Below are positions 1-9,700 of a stretch of DNA of 64,000 nt, one piece after another. Numbering within the stretch: position 1 is the stretch's first letter; each line of letters starts with the position of its first letter. The position numbers and the translations under genes are program-made. Origin of the DNA: Paramacrobiotus metropolitanus (lineage: Eukaryota > Tardigrada > Eutardigrada > Parachela > Macrobiotidae); assembly GCF_019649055.1 (NCBI RefSeq), contig NW_026570340.1, forward strand, positions 310,001-374,000, written 5' to 3'. Under the pieces are notes generated by a model, which was not told where the DNA came from, did not search any database, and saw only the letters and a program-made list of their open reading frames with translations.

Positions 1-539
1 CAGGAAAATAAAACTGTCACTTTGAAAGTCAAGCACGTTGTAGGAAACATGGGAGATCGTTGCGCTGAGTAGTACACCGAAAGTAGTCCGTGATCGGTTT
101 GCAAATAAAGTCGCAGTTCGCGTTGAAACGAAGAATGTAGGTAAGTAGTAGGTAGGACTAGCCACTAGGTACTACCAGACCTGTGCATCGATTTTTAACT
201 ATTTAACTTAGCATTTTCGAGTTATCCAGTTATAACGAAACTCCGAAGAGCTGCTTCCCGAAAACCTAACTCTACCGTAACTCGCACAAAAACTGCACAT
301 ATCGTCAATGGTGAGTGACTGTCTAAAGCTAGATCCAGAATGAATCCAGGGACGGAGACAGAAACGGAATCTATCCCGTGGAGTGAGCAATACGATCTGG
401 ATTGCGAGCTATGCGGAAACACAAAACGTCGCACCGTAATCGCTGACTTTTAATAATATTGAAAGTCTGGAAAACCAAAAATCAACACTGATCGGCGCAG
501 CTCGATCGTAAAAGCGTAGAGCCAATTCAACAGTGTGTA
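1..539. other. Left-edge sequence without a recognisable gene
   Basis: No convincing reading frame, RNA gene or repeat was seen. Two overlapping 60-70 codon minus-strand frames near 208-434 run in different phases, share no recognisable motif and are not supported. The stretch is mixed-composition non-coding DNA next to the GC-richer gene remnant that follows. Confidence 0.5.
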
Positions 540-1582
540 TCACTGTGCAGCACGTGCTATGCCGCGCCCACTAACACAACTCAAGCCAATCAGAAGAGAC
601 ACAACACAGACACGTAATCCTAAGGCATAGCGCCACAGGCGTAGCGCCACTGACGTGAACGCTAGTGATCCCGGTCTCACAACTGAATAACTCGAAAAGC
701 GGTTTACTTGGATGGATCGCAACTGGTAACGTAATTCGCACGCGAACTGTAAGACTTCTAATTCTAACTCTGTGTGAATTGTGAACTGCACAGTTCTGGG
801 TGCTACTGCCACGAATTCAACATGACATTGAGGAACCTGCATTGTGCTGGCGGATTGCCCCATTTCCACTTCCTTGGTTTCCACAATATACTGCAACTGT
901 CCATCCGCGACGCCGACGTACATCACAGCCCGGAAGTTGTCACTATCTGTAGCTGTCGCTAGTCGCCAGTGCATCTCTTTCACCCAACCATCCAGCTGTG
1001 ATGCTGACGCTCCCTGGCAGTCCTTTGGCAGGGACAAACTGCACTTGACAAAACTTCCCGGTCCCATGCGCTGGGGCAGCGTCACCCTTTGCCTGTCTCT
1101 GTCTCCTGACGCTCACGCGGCCTCGACGTCCACCAGTCGCGGGGAGCGGGCCAGCGGAGGAGATGCAGGGGGACCAGGTCCGTCCATGTGCCTTTGACGC
1201 TGTCATCCCGTCCCTGCACAATGACGACAGCATGCTGCAAATGGGGCGCTGATGACGCGGGGACCAGGTTCTGCGTCTCCGCGGGCCACCAGCGCCACGC
1301 GCCGCCCGGATATTCCCGGCGTAGAACTTCCACCGCACCGCTCGTTAGCGGGGCGGTACGCCGGTTCTTGTAAAAGCGCTGACACCAGCTCCTGGTCAGT
1401 CCAAGCCCGCGGATGGTGCGGAAGACGCTGTGGAAGGGGACGAGTTCGCGGCGCAGACGGGGACAAAGCAAATCGATGTACAGTCCGTTGTCAGCCACGT
1501 CCACCACGCGCCCGTACAGTAGGACACCGTCGTCGCCCACAACGTTGATATGACTGGGGTTGGGTGAAAACGAGGAAAACAT
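540..1582 (-). pseudogene. Broken or spliced gene with Tudor/Agenet-like sequence, unidentified
   Basis: Two long minus-strand frames lie end to end in different phases. The upstream frame begins at an ATG at 1582-1580, in a fair initiation context, and runs 166 codons to a TGA at 1084-1082. The downstream frame opens after a stop at 1115-1113 and runs to 540. The first frame contains a segment of the type GRVVDVADNGLYIDLLCP followed by RRELVPFHSVF. It then has an aromatic PGGAWRWWPAE segment followed by a hydrophobic strand and TDLVPLHLLR. This alternation of short beta strands with aromatic and basic residues resembles tandem Tudor/Agenet SH3-like barrels, which is an inference from pattern only. 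The second frame looks protein-like at its start (WRLATATDSDNFRAVMYVGV) and degrades toward its C-terminus. The phase change at 1082-1112 could be a frameshift, an unrecognised intron or an assembly error. No family was recognised with certainty. Confidence 0.45.
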
Positions 1583-1742
1583 GGCTGACGATAAATGTGA
1601 TACCCGCAGTTTACAACCACAATCCACAGAGACAGCTGGACAACCAGCAGAAAGCGCTGGAAGGAAGTCTACGGTTGCTCAAGAAAGTGGTCAACAGAAC
1701 ACTGCCAAAAATTCAAAATGGAGTGTCTACAAATTAAAATAA
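1581..1742 (+). other. Small 53-codon open frame with good start context, doubtful
   Basis: An ATG at 1581-1583 sits in a strong eukaryotic context (AAAACATGG) and opens a 53-residue frame closed by TAA at 1740-1742. The product is polar and low in hydrophobic residues (it begins MADDKCDTRSLQPQSTETAG) with no domain. The ATG shares a CATG palindrome with the minus-strand ATG of the neighbouring broken gene, so the two frames start back to back. It could be a first coding exon or chance. Nothing downstream supports expression. Confidence 0.15.
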
Positions 1743-1923
1743 ACTTGCGGTTACTTGCCAATAGTTTTGATGAACAAAGGAAAAAAGTCGCACCGATGAC
1801 GACACTACAGCGAATTGCATGTAGTTGAACGACTGTACCGACGACTCGAGTTGCTACTATTTTATGACTCTTGACAGAAAACTGACAAAATGACTGTATT
1901 CAGTCAAACCACGAGCAAATATA

Positions 1924-2305
1924 CTGGGAGCTAGGGTTGTCATCACGCCATCACACGCTATCCCAATTACGCCGATTTCCTGTTCCCAGTCCCATCATGC
2001 CGAAGAATTGTGGCCGTGATAATGTGATGGGATGCATGATGGGATTGGGAAGTGATGAGGAGATTTTCCATTGCCCGAAAATATGTTTTATTGCCAAAAT
2101 TTACCGTGCTTTAGTTATGTCCCATAATTTTTGCGCGTTACAAACTTTTCTTCCTTTCTAAATTAGGCGAACGTTGTATGGGGAAAATTCATTAAAATTC
2201 ATTTTGCTTCGTCCCACCAATCCCACTATTCCCATAACTTCACGTTCTCATTCCCATCACATCCCGCCTCAAAAATCAGGGTGGGATGACAACCCTACTG
2301 GGAGC
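1924..2305. mobile_element. hAT-type MITE with 8-bp target site duplication
   Basis: The left end (1932-1944, TAGGGTTGTCATC) is the exact reverse complement of the right end (2285-2297). Immediately outside both ends stands the same 8-mer, CTGGGAGC (1924-1931 and 2298-2305), which is a perfect target site duplication. An 8-bp duplication with short inverted repeats beginning TAGGG is the hallmark of hAT superfamily elements. The 366-bp interior has no transposase frame, so this is a non-autonomous miniature element. Subterminal motifs of the type GTGATGGGA and its complement TCCCATCA recur inside both halves, as expected for transposase-binding repeats in hAT ends. The perfect ends and duplication suggest a fairly recent insertion. 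Confidence 0.85.
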
Positions 2306-2542
2306 TACATAAGTCTGCATTCACCGCATCGCGCTTTAACGTATAGTGGACACAGACCAGCTACAGATATGTACCACCACGTACACTTTAACTCAACCCG
2401 GATATGGAGCACCTTGCTCAGTGCGCAGGCCATACGGGAAATTTACTGACCAATGATAAATGTCATCTTGCAAATTTCGAAAGCGTCAATACGGAAACAG
2501 ACGGAAGGCCATTTTTTAATTCAAACCATTACTTAACAATGT
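2306..2542. other. Spacer between two inverted-repeat elements, no gene seen
   Basis: The only open frames are short (up to about 90 codons) and lack recognisable motifs. Nothing else was seen. Confidence 0.4.
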
Positions 2543-2739
2543 TAGAGCCCCCAAACAGTATACTGTATACTGTAGCCAAAAACACGCTTTTACAATGGGC
2601 TTGCCGTATACGGTACTGCCGTATACGGTATACGGTACGGTCAGTCCAGTTATTTTTGCCGTAACCGTACCGTACAGTAGGAGCCGTAAGCGGAAACCGT
2701 ACGTAGCCGTACAGATATTTGCTACTGTTTGGGGCTCTA
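2543..2739. mobile_element. 197-bp fold-back element rich in CCGTA/TACGG
   Basis: The ends are inverted copies: TAGAGCCCCCAAACAGTA at 2543-2560 and TACTGTTTGGGGCTCTA at 2723-2739, differing by one C. Inside, the 10-bp palindrome CCGTATACGG occurs at 2604-2613 and 2619-2628, and CCGTA or TACGG motifs fill 2604-2718, so most of the element can pair with itself. No clear target duplication is visible: the flanks AACAATGT and CTTTACAT do not match. It therefore cannot be assigned to a superfamily. It is most likely an old MITE or foldback element. It abuts the stop codon of the retrotransposon remnant that follows. Confidence 0.55.
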
Positions 2740-2761
2740 CTTTACATGTGTTAAAACGCAT

Positions 2762-3336
2762 TTAGCAGAACCAAAGCTCATTAAACATTTCAGATTTCTC
2801 CACAGTGCCCATGACAGAAACCGCATTACCAAGCAGTATCTCTAAAAGACAGTCGCTGTCGTAGAAATTTGTGTGAGCGTGGCTTCTCCAGAATGAGCCC
2901 GTAATCTCTTTCCTAATTCTTTGATGGCAGCAATAGCCGATGGACCTCACGGGCCCATTGTCTCGAAACCGATAGGTACGAAAATATAACGGCCGCCTGA
3001 ATAAGAATATAAACTAGACTTTCTACCTTCTGCTTGCACGGCGGCCGATTCTACGTTAACCGATGTGGATTTAATGTGAGAAGCGGCGACAGTATCCACA
3101 CAGGTGACATCCCATGCCAGACACATTCCTCTTTGCCATGCAAAAGTTGTGCATCCATCCGGACAACGTTCGCTAGTGTGGGAAGTGCCCCGAGGTTCAA
3201 GTTTTGCTGGGATTCCGGCCGACACAAGAGCGCGACATATAATGCTGTTAAGCCCACCGTGCCGAAGATGTCTGCCGGCGGAGAAAGGGCCGGCGGAACG
3301 GAAGTGACACATTGGCACAATCAAACAGGATGACAC
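2762..3336 (-). mobile_element. Decayed C-terminal fragment of a retrotransposon polymerase protein
   Basis: The minus-strand frame at 3336-2947 has the layout of the C-terminal region of retrotransposon polymerase proteins that are abundant in invertebrate genomes. In order it shows SAGRHLRHGGLNSIICRAL, then GIPAKLEP, then CPDG (residues 59-60 are P-D), then LAWDVT (D76) and later YIFVPIGFETMGP. The PD followed 16 residues on by DVT resembles a PD-(D/E)XK endonuclease core, which would suit an R2-like non-LTR element; that is an inference. The frame is interrupted by a TGA at 2949-2947 where homologues usually have Trp. It stays protein-like for about 34 codons to a TAG at 2844-2842. The family ending (GNAVSVMGT) then appears in another phase and stops at 2764-2762. 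Reverse transcriptase motifs are absent, so the copy is 5' truncated, as is common for LINE insertions. It is dead: one nonsense mutation and at least one frameshift. Confidence 0.75.
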
Positions 3337-4541
3337 TTCAGAACTTCCTCATGCGCGCCAGCCCCCATTTATCAGGTTTTTTTTACACACCTATCTGATA
3401 GTTCGAACGCTTTGCTCAATGGCAAGTGGTACGCTCTGTACTTACTCCCGCATTTAAAAAAATGACTGCAGTTTTTGCTGGCGATGTTGGAGCAAGGAAG
3501 ACCGGCGTCAGTCGTCAACGCCAAGAATCCTTAGCTGGTCATTCCCGCGGGAATCGTTGAATTAGTCGAGAAAATTTTTGGGACGAAACACGAGGTACCG
3601 GGCTCATCGGGTCGAATTTCATCAACTAACGGATGCATCAACATTTGCGGGACGCGGTTAAACCTGGATTCACTATACTTTAACGCAAATACTCGGATTA
3701 TCCTGGTGTCTGACCGTCTTAACGACCGTTCGTCCACGGGAGTATTATGGAAGAGCGGCTACAGCATCTCTACTGTTCCTTCTAGTTTCCGAACATCGTG
3801 CGTTTCGCCGCAGCGTGCAACGTGGATCATTCGATCGTGTGCCCGCTGAACTGCTCCGACGTAAAGATCTTTTGAACCCACGCCCAGTACGAGTCGGTCG
3901 TGCAGTACTGCAACCTCATTTTATTCGTGTTTATTTCGACTGACCGAGCTACACGGGGAGGCTACCGACGGTCCGCGGTGAAGACCCGACTGTCTTCGTC
4001 CCCATCAACCTGTACACGGCCTCCGGATTGCCTGGTGACGACCTACAACGGCTGAAAAATGCACCGATGGGGGAATCGAAGCCCGGCTACGTCGTTAGAT
4101 CCGCGTAGGCAGTACCACTGCACCACGGCACAATACGTTGAAATCCTTTGAAAGATTTTGTCGCTGTACGTCAGCCGCTTCTCTCCTCACAGGAAGAACG
4201 GCGGCTCTTCTTCGACTGTCACGGACAGAACCAGGAGTGCGCCCACGGAGAACGTGGCTTAGTGTTTTCAGCAGATGGTCAATCTGTCCGGCGACGCTGA
4301 GTATATTCCTCGGGGCGGCAGCAGACGACCCACATGATAATTATGAATAATAATTTATAGTATTATGTTACGTTTACAGCAATCGTCAGTAATTTTCGCG
4401 TGCAAAAGCTTTCCCCATCAATAATAAGCATATGAATCATAGTAATATTGGTACCGGTACATGTATTTAGACGTTAACTCATATGGGAAACGTATGCCGT
4501 ATTTATCGAATTAGAAGCCCAGGGTTACAAATATTTCAAAT
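3337..4541. other. Intergenic stretch with weak coding-like segments only
   Basis: No gene can be supported. Three weak signals were seen. A 67-codon minus-strand frame lies at 3737-3531. A plus-strand open stretch at 3944-4108 has a protein-like composition (DPTVFVPINLYTASGLPGDD) but no ATG. A pyrimidine tract ends in CAG at 4190-4192 and is followed by 35 open codons to a TGA at 4298-4300, which could be an acceptor site and a last exon. None matches a family I recognise, and none is supported by a neighbour. Confidence 0.35.
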
Positions 4542-4770
4542 GACCCACGGGGTGGGCTCCAATTACGGGCATGGGCTTGTATTTAGGGGGGGGGGCTTCA
4601 ATTTTTCAAACCAGCTTTTTGGCATTTTTTAACATGGGCTTTACGGTATTTAATTAAGCCCATGGGCCTCTATTCAGGGGGGGGGGCTTATAACTTTCAA
4701 ACGACCTTAGGGGTGAGCTCTAATTACGGGGGGGGGGGCTTGTATTTTGGGGGGGCTTCAAATTCGATAA
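4542..4770. repeat. Degenerate G-run tandem repeat, about 161-bp spacing
   Basis: Four runs of G occur at 4586-4595 (10), 4677-4686 (10), 4728-4738 (11) and 4749-4755 (7), each followed by CTT. The motif GACC-N-ACGGGGTGGGCTCC at 4542 returns as GACCTTAGGGGTGAGCTC at 4703, with similar sequence (AATTACGGG, GGGCTTGTATTT) after each copy. This gives a period of about 161 bp. It may be a minisatellite or the subterminal part of an old transposon. The G runs are also places where sequencing is error-prone. Confidence 0.6.
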
Positions 4771-4861
4771 TTACGGTGAATCACAATCACCCTTAATTTA
4801 GTGTTTTTTTGTCTTGAAAAAGACAAAATTTGTCCTGGAAGTATTTTGTCTGTAGAAATTA

Positions 4862-4990
4862 TGGCAGGGTGTAAAACCTGGCAGTGGCACCTGCCAATGG
4901 CACTGCCAGTGGCATGGCATGCGATAAAAACTGGAGACTCTGGCCAATGGACAAGCGATAAAAGCTGGCAGATGCCAGAAACAATATGGC
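4862..4990. repeat. TGGCA/TGCCA-rich patch with a 9-bp inverted repeat
   Basis: CTGGCAGTG at 4878-4886 is the reverse complement of CACTGCCAG at 4901-4909, and many further TGGCA and TGCCA words surround it. A short direct repeat, GCGATAAAA followed by A or G and CTGG, occurs twice about 35 bp apart. TGGCA is the half-site of NFI-type factors, but the spacing here does not fit a canonical full site. The patch is probably simple-sequence expansion. Confidence 0.4.
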
Positions 4991-6561
4991 TACAGATACA
5001 GCGAGGTGCGGATGTCGTAATTGCACATGCCTAACAGCGTGAAAGTGAGGAGAAAAGTAAATGGCGTCGTGCAAATTGTCTGATAACAAAGATCATCGCG
5101 CCAAGTCTTATCCGAAAGCCGAGCACGTGATGTCGGTCGTGAGCTGATTGGATTTCGTGGCACCAAAACAACGGCAATATACATGTAAGCTTTAGTGGAG
5201 TGACCTAGGACTCAAATCATTCCAGTAAAACACAAGATACCTGTTGTCTTTGTGACCTTAATCGCATCGCCGATCTGGCTCATACTTGGCATGATTAATG
5301 ATTTGTAATTTTTACTTTGCACGTGTTACTTTTTTGATGATTTAAGTACACCTTCAGCAATTGTTATTGTACAGGAAATTTAATAAATAGACGGGAGCCT
5401 ACCACTTACCGGTTAAGAGTATCCGGTTTGGCTGCTGTTCTAGACTTCTGGTGGGTTGAATAATTCACCTTTTCACAATCTATCGGCTGTGCGTGCGAAG
5501 TGTACAGAGTAGTGCCATGATAACTAATTTTACCGGTTGTATGCATTAGCTCGTGCTGTACAACGCCAATTACGAGTACTGTACACTGAAGCGGTAAATA
5601 TGACCTTCCTATGCTGGTAACACATATTCACAATAGTCACCGAAATCTGCCAATAACTATGCGTGCAAGAGAATACGACAGAAAGGATACTGTAGCGATG
5701 CTGACCGGAAGCTATTTAACTTTCACACGGGCTGGAAGACACGCTCTTACAATTACGGTTAAGCAGCACGATGCAAAAATTTGCTAGAGTAGCAACTAGC
5801 AAGTATTAAAAGCAAGCTTCAGCGAGAAAAGCACTGATAAGCTAAAAAAACGCATGAGCGCGGAAAGTGCGGGTCAATTTAACCGGAGCAAGAATTAATT
5901 AGCAAGGTTCGGAACGAGCTACAGAAAGACTAATTTCAAGAAAATCCTGACCAAGTGATGCGGTCGGCATAACGTGTGGAAGTTAGGATTCCGATCTCCA
6001 AGAAAACAACCAGTAGAAAGTAAACAAAGGCCACAAACACTCCCATTTGTAGTAGAGTGTAATTCTATTACTACAATATGGTCAAGTATTCGAAGACTCG
6101 AAGACGGGCTGTCTAACGTCAAAACGTTGTTTGTGAAAAAGTACTAGTAATTTCGTACGTAAATACTTATGTTAAAGTATCCCAGTAGAGTGCATTGATT
6201 TTATCAGTCTTGAAACACTAAACATAGCTCAAAATTAACTCTAAGCGATGCTTGTAAAACTATAAATAAATACTGTAATTTAAATGTGTAATGTGCTACA
6301 GACACTTGCTCCTGCCTTATTGTTATGTAAGTACATTTATAAATTACTGACACGCTCCCTCGCCCTGCCCTAAAATATACCAGGGCCTCTGCGGGCAGTT
6401 TTCCTTTATAAAATACATTTGGTATAAAATACGGAACTGATTTTACCGTGCCTGTATTCCATAGAGAAATTTTTCTGTACTACAAAACAAACACGAACGC
6501 TCTCAGTTCTCTCACTTTCACGCTCAATGCTAACTGCATGACTGCAGCATGTATTTAAACT
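4991..6561. other. AT-richer intergenic DNA, nothing recognised
   Basis: No reading frame longer than about 70 codons occurs, and none has a recognisable motif. No tRNA, rRNA or terminal inverted repeat was seen. Composition shifts toward A+T from about 5200 on, as expected for intergenic DNA approaching a satellite block. Confidence 0.4.
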
Positions 6562-6679
6562 ATGTTGTGCCGTGCTGTATACTTTAATGGGTTATCTTTG
6601 AGAGCGGTTTTCCGCTCACGGACGGCAAATTATGAACTGACGTTTGGGTATGTTTACGTAGTTCTAAGCGGCACAACAT
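6562..6679. repeat. 118-bp inverted-repeat element near the array edge
   Basis: ATGTTGTGCCG (6562-6572) is the exact reverse complement of CGGCACAACAT (6669-6679). With one extra base the pairing extends outward into AAAC/GTTT. A small stem, GAGCGG/CCGCTC with a TTTT loop, sits inside at 6602-6617. No target duplication is evident, so a transposon origin is only suggested. It ends about 110 bp before the first satellite sequence. Confidence 0.4.
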
Positions 6680-6789
6680 GTTTTTACGAGAATTATATCA
6701 TTTTATTCTAGTATTCTAGCTAATTGTTGTCGTTTGTACACAGAATTTGCGCATTTATTAAGCGAAGTGAGTGATTATTATAATTTTTT

Positions 6790-9700
6790 ACAAAAACGCA
6801 CCAGACATTCGTATCGAGCATGAGGAGATAGCCGAAATTTTGTAAAGGCATCCATACACGTGGATGCAAAAAAATATGGGCCGCTATCGGTTTGTGTTGC
6901 GACGTCGCCAATAGTGTGATTTATTCGAAGCCACCTAGAGCAACACAAAACTGCAACAAACTCTCGTGTTGGTCACAAGGAGATAGCCAAAAACCGGATT
7001 GCGCTAATATAATTGATTGCTTAACAAATTGTTCTATGCCGTTAGCGGTGTGTATCGTGAGATCGCCAATATTATGTCCTGATTGCATCCGCCTAGAGCA
7101 ACACAAAACGCACCAGACATTCGTATCGAGCATGAGGAGATAGCCGAAATTTGGTAAAGGCATCCATACACGTGGATGCAAAAAAATTGCCATGGGCCGC
7201 TATCGGTTTGTGTTGCGACGTCGCCAATAGTGTGATTTATTCGAAGCCACCTAGAGCAACACAAAACTGCAACAAACTCTCGTGTTGGTCACAAGGAGAT
7301 AGCCAAAAACTGGATTGCGCCAATATAAGTGATTGTTAAACAAATTGTTCCATGCCGTTAGCGGTGTGTATCGTGAGATCGCCAATATTATGTCCTGATT
7401 GCATCCGCCTAGAGCAACACAAAAACGCACCAGACATTCGTATCGAGCATGAGGAGATAGCCGAAATTTTGTAAAGGCATCCATACACGTGGATGCAAAA
7501 AAAAATTGTCTTGGGCCGCTATCTGTTTGTGTTGCGACGTCGCCAATAGTGTGATTTATTCGAAGCCACCTAGAGCAACACAAAAGTGCAACAAACTCTC
7601 GTGTTGGTCACAAGGAGATAGCCAAAAACTGGATTGCGCTAATATAAGTGATTGCTTAACAAATTGTTCCATGCCGTTAGCGGTGTGTATCGTGAGATCG
7701 CCAATATTATGTCCTGATTGCATCCGCCTAGAGCAACACAAAAACGCACCAGACATTCGTATCGAGCATGAGGAGATAGCCGAAATTTTGGTAAAGGCAT
7801 CCATACACGTGGATGCAAAAAAATTGTCATGGGCCGCTATCGGTTTGTGTTGCGACGTCGCCAATAGTGTGATTTATTCGAAGCCACCTAGAGCAACACA
7901 AAACTGCAACAAACTCTCGTGTTGGTCACAAGGAGATAGCCAAAAACCGGATTGCGCTAATATAAGTGATTGCTTAACAAATTGTTCTATGCCGTTAGCG
8001 GTGTGTATCGTGAGATCGCTAATATTATGTCCTGATTGCATCCGCTTAGAGCAACACAAAACGCACCAGAGATTCGTATCGAGCATGAGGAGATAGCCGA
8101 AATTTTGTAAAGGCATCCATACACGTGGATGCAAAAAAAATTGCCATGGGCCGCTATCGGTTTGTGTTGCGACGTCGCCAATAGTGTGATTTATTCGAAG
8201 CCACCTAGAGCAACACAAAACTGCAACAAACTCTCGTGTTGGTCACAAGGAGATAGCCAAAAACTGGATTGCGCTAATATAAGTGATTGTTAAACAAATT
8301 GTTCCATGCCGTTAGCGGTGTGTATCGTGAGATCGCCAATATTATGTCCTGATTGCATCCGCCTAGAGCAACACAAAAACGCACCAGACATTCGTATCGA
8401 GCATGAGGAGATAGCCGAAATTTGGTAAAGGCATCCATACACGTGGATGCAAAAAAATTGCCATGGGCCGCTATCGGTTTGTGTTGCGACGTCGCCAATA
8501 GTGTGATTTATTCGAAGCCACCTAGAGCAACACAAAACTGCAACAAACTCTCGTGTTGGTCACAAGGAGATAGCCAAAAACTGGATTGCGCCAATATAAG
8601 TGATTGTTAAACAAATTGTTCCATGCCGTTAGCGGTGTGTATCGTGAGATCGCCAATATTATGTCCTGATTGCATCCGCCTAGAGCAACACAAAAACGCA
8701 CCAGACATTCGTATCGAGCATGAGGAGATAGCCGAAATTTTGTAAAGGCATCCATACACGTGGATGCAAAAAAATTGCCATGGGCCGCTATCGGTTTGTG
8801 TTGCGACGTCGCCAATAGTGTGATTTATTCGAAGCCACCTAGAGCAACACAAAACTGCAACAAACTCTCGTGTTGGTCACAAGGAGATAGCCAAAAACTG
8901 GATTGCGCTAATATAAGTGATTGCTTAAACAAATTGTTCCCATGCCGTTAGCGGTGTGTATCGTGAGATCGCCAATATTATGTCCTGATTGCATCCGCTT
9001 AGAGCAGCACAAAACGCACCAGAGATTCGTATCGAGCATGAGGAGATAGCCGAAATTTTGTAAAGGCATCCATACACGTGGATGCAAAAAAAATTGCCAT
9101 GGGCCGCTATCGGTTTGTGTTGCGACGTCGCCAATAGTGTGATTTATTCGAAGCCACCTAGAGCAACACAAAACTGCAACAAACTCTCGTGTTGGTCACA
9201 AGGAGATAGCCAAAAACCGGATTGCGCTAATATAAGTGATTGCTTAACAAATTGTTCTATGCCGTTAGCGGTGTGTATCGTGAGATCGCCAATATTATGT
9301 CCTGATTGCATCCGCCTAGAGCAACACAAAAACGCACCAGACATTCGTATCGAGCATGAGGAGATAGCCGAAATTTTTAATTGCATCCATACACGTGGAT
9401 GCAGAAAAAGTTGCCATGGGCCGCTATCGGTTTGTGTTGCGACGTCGCCAATAGTGTGATTTATTCGAAGCCACCTAGAGCAACACAAAACTGCAACAAA
9501 CTCTCGTGTTGGTCACAAGGAGATAGCCAAAAACTGGATTGCGCCAATATAAGTGATTGTTAAACAAATTGTTCCATGCCGTTAGCGGTGTGTATCGTGA
9601 GATCGCCAATATTATGTCCTGATTGCATCCGCCTAGAGCAACACAAAAACGCACCAGACATTCGTATCGAGCATGAGGAGATAGCCGAAATTTTGTAAAG

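Noticed and set aside
943-1338. A third minus-strand frame of 131 codons overlapping the broken gene, and plus-strand frames at 844-1548
   Set aside because: They are shadow frames in a GC-rich coding-like stretch: arginine- and proline-rich without structure.
2543-2739. Target site duplication for the fold-back element
   Set aside because: The adjoining 8-mers (AACAATGT and CTTTACAT) do not match at any one-base shift I tried.
2947-3336. A functional host protein at this minus-strand frame
   Set aside because: Its residues follow a retrotransposon C-terminal pattern, and it is interrupted by a stop and a frameshift.
4878-4909. NFI binding site
   Set aside because: TGGC and GCCA half-sites are present but the spacing is not canonical, and the patch is simple-sequence rich.
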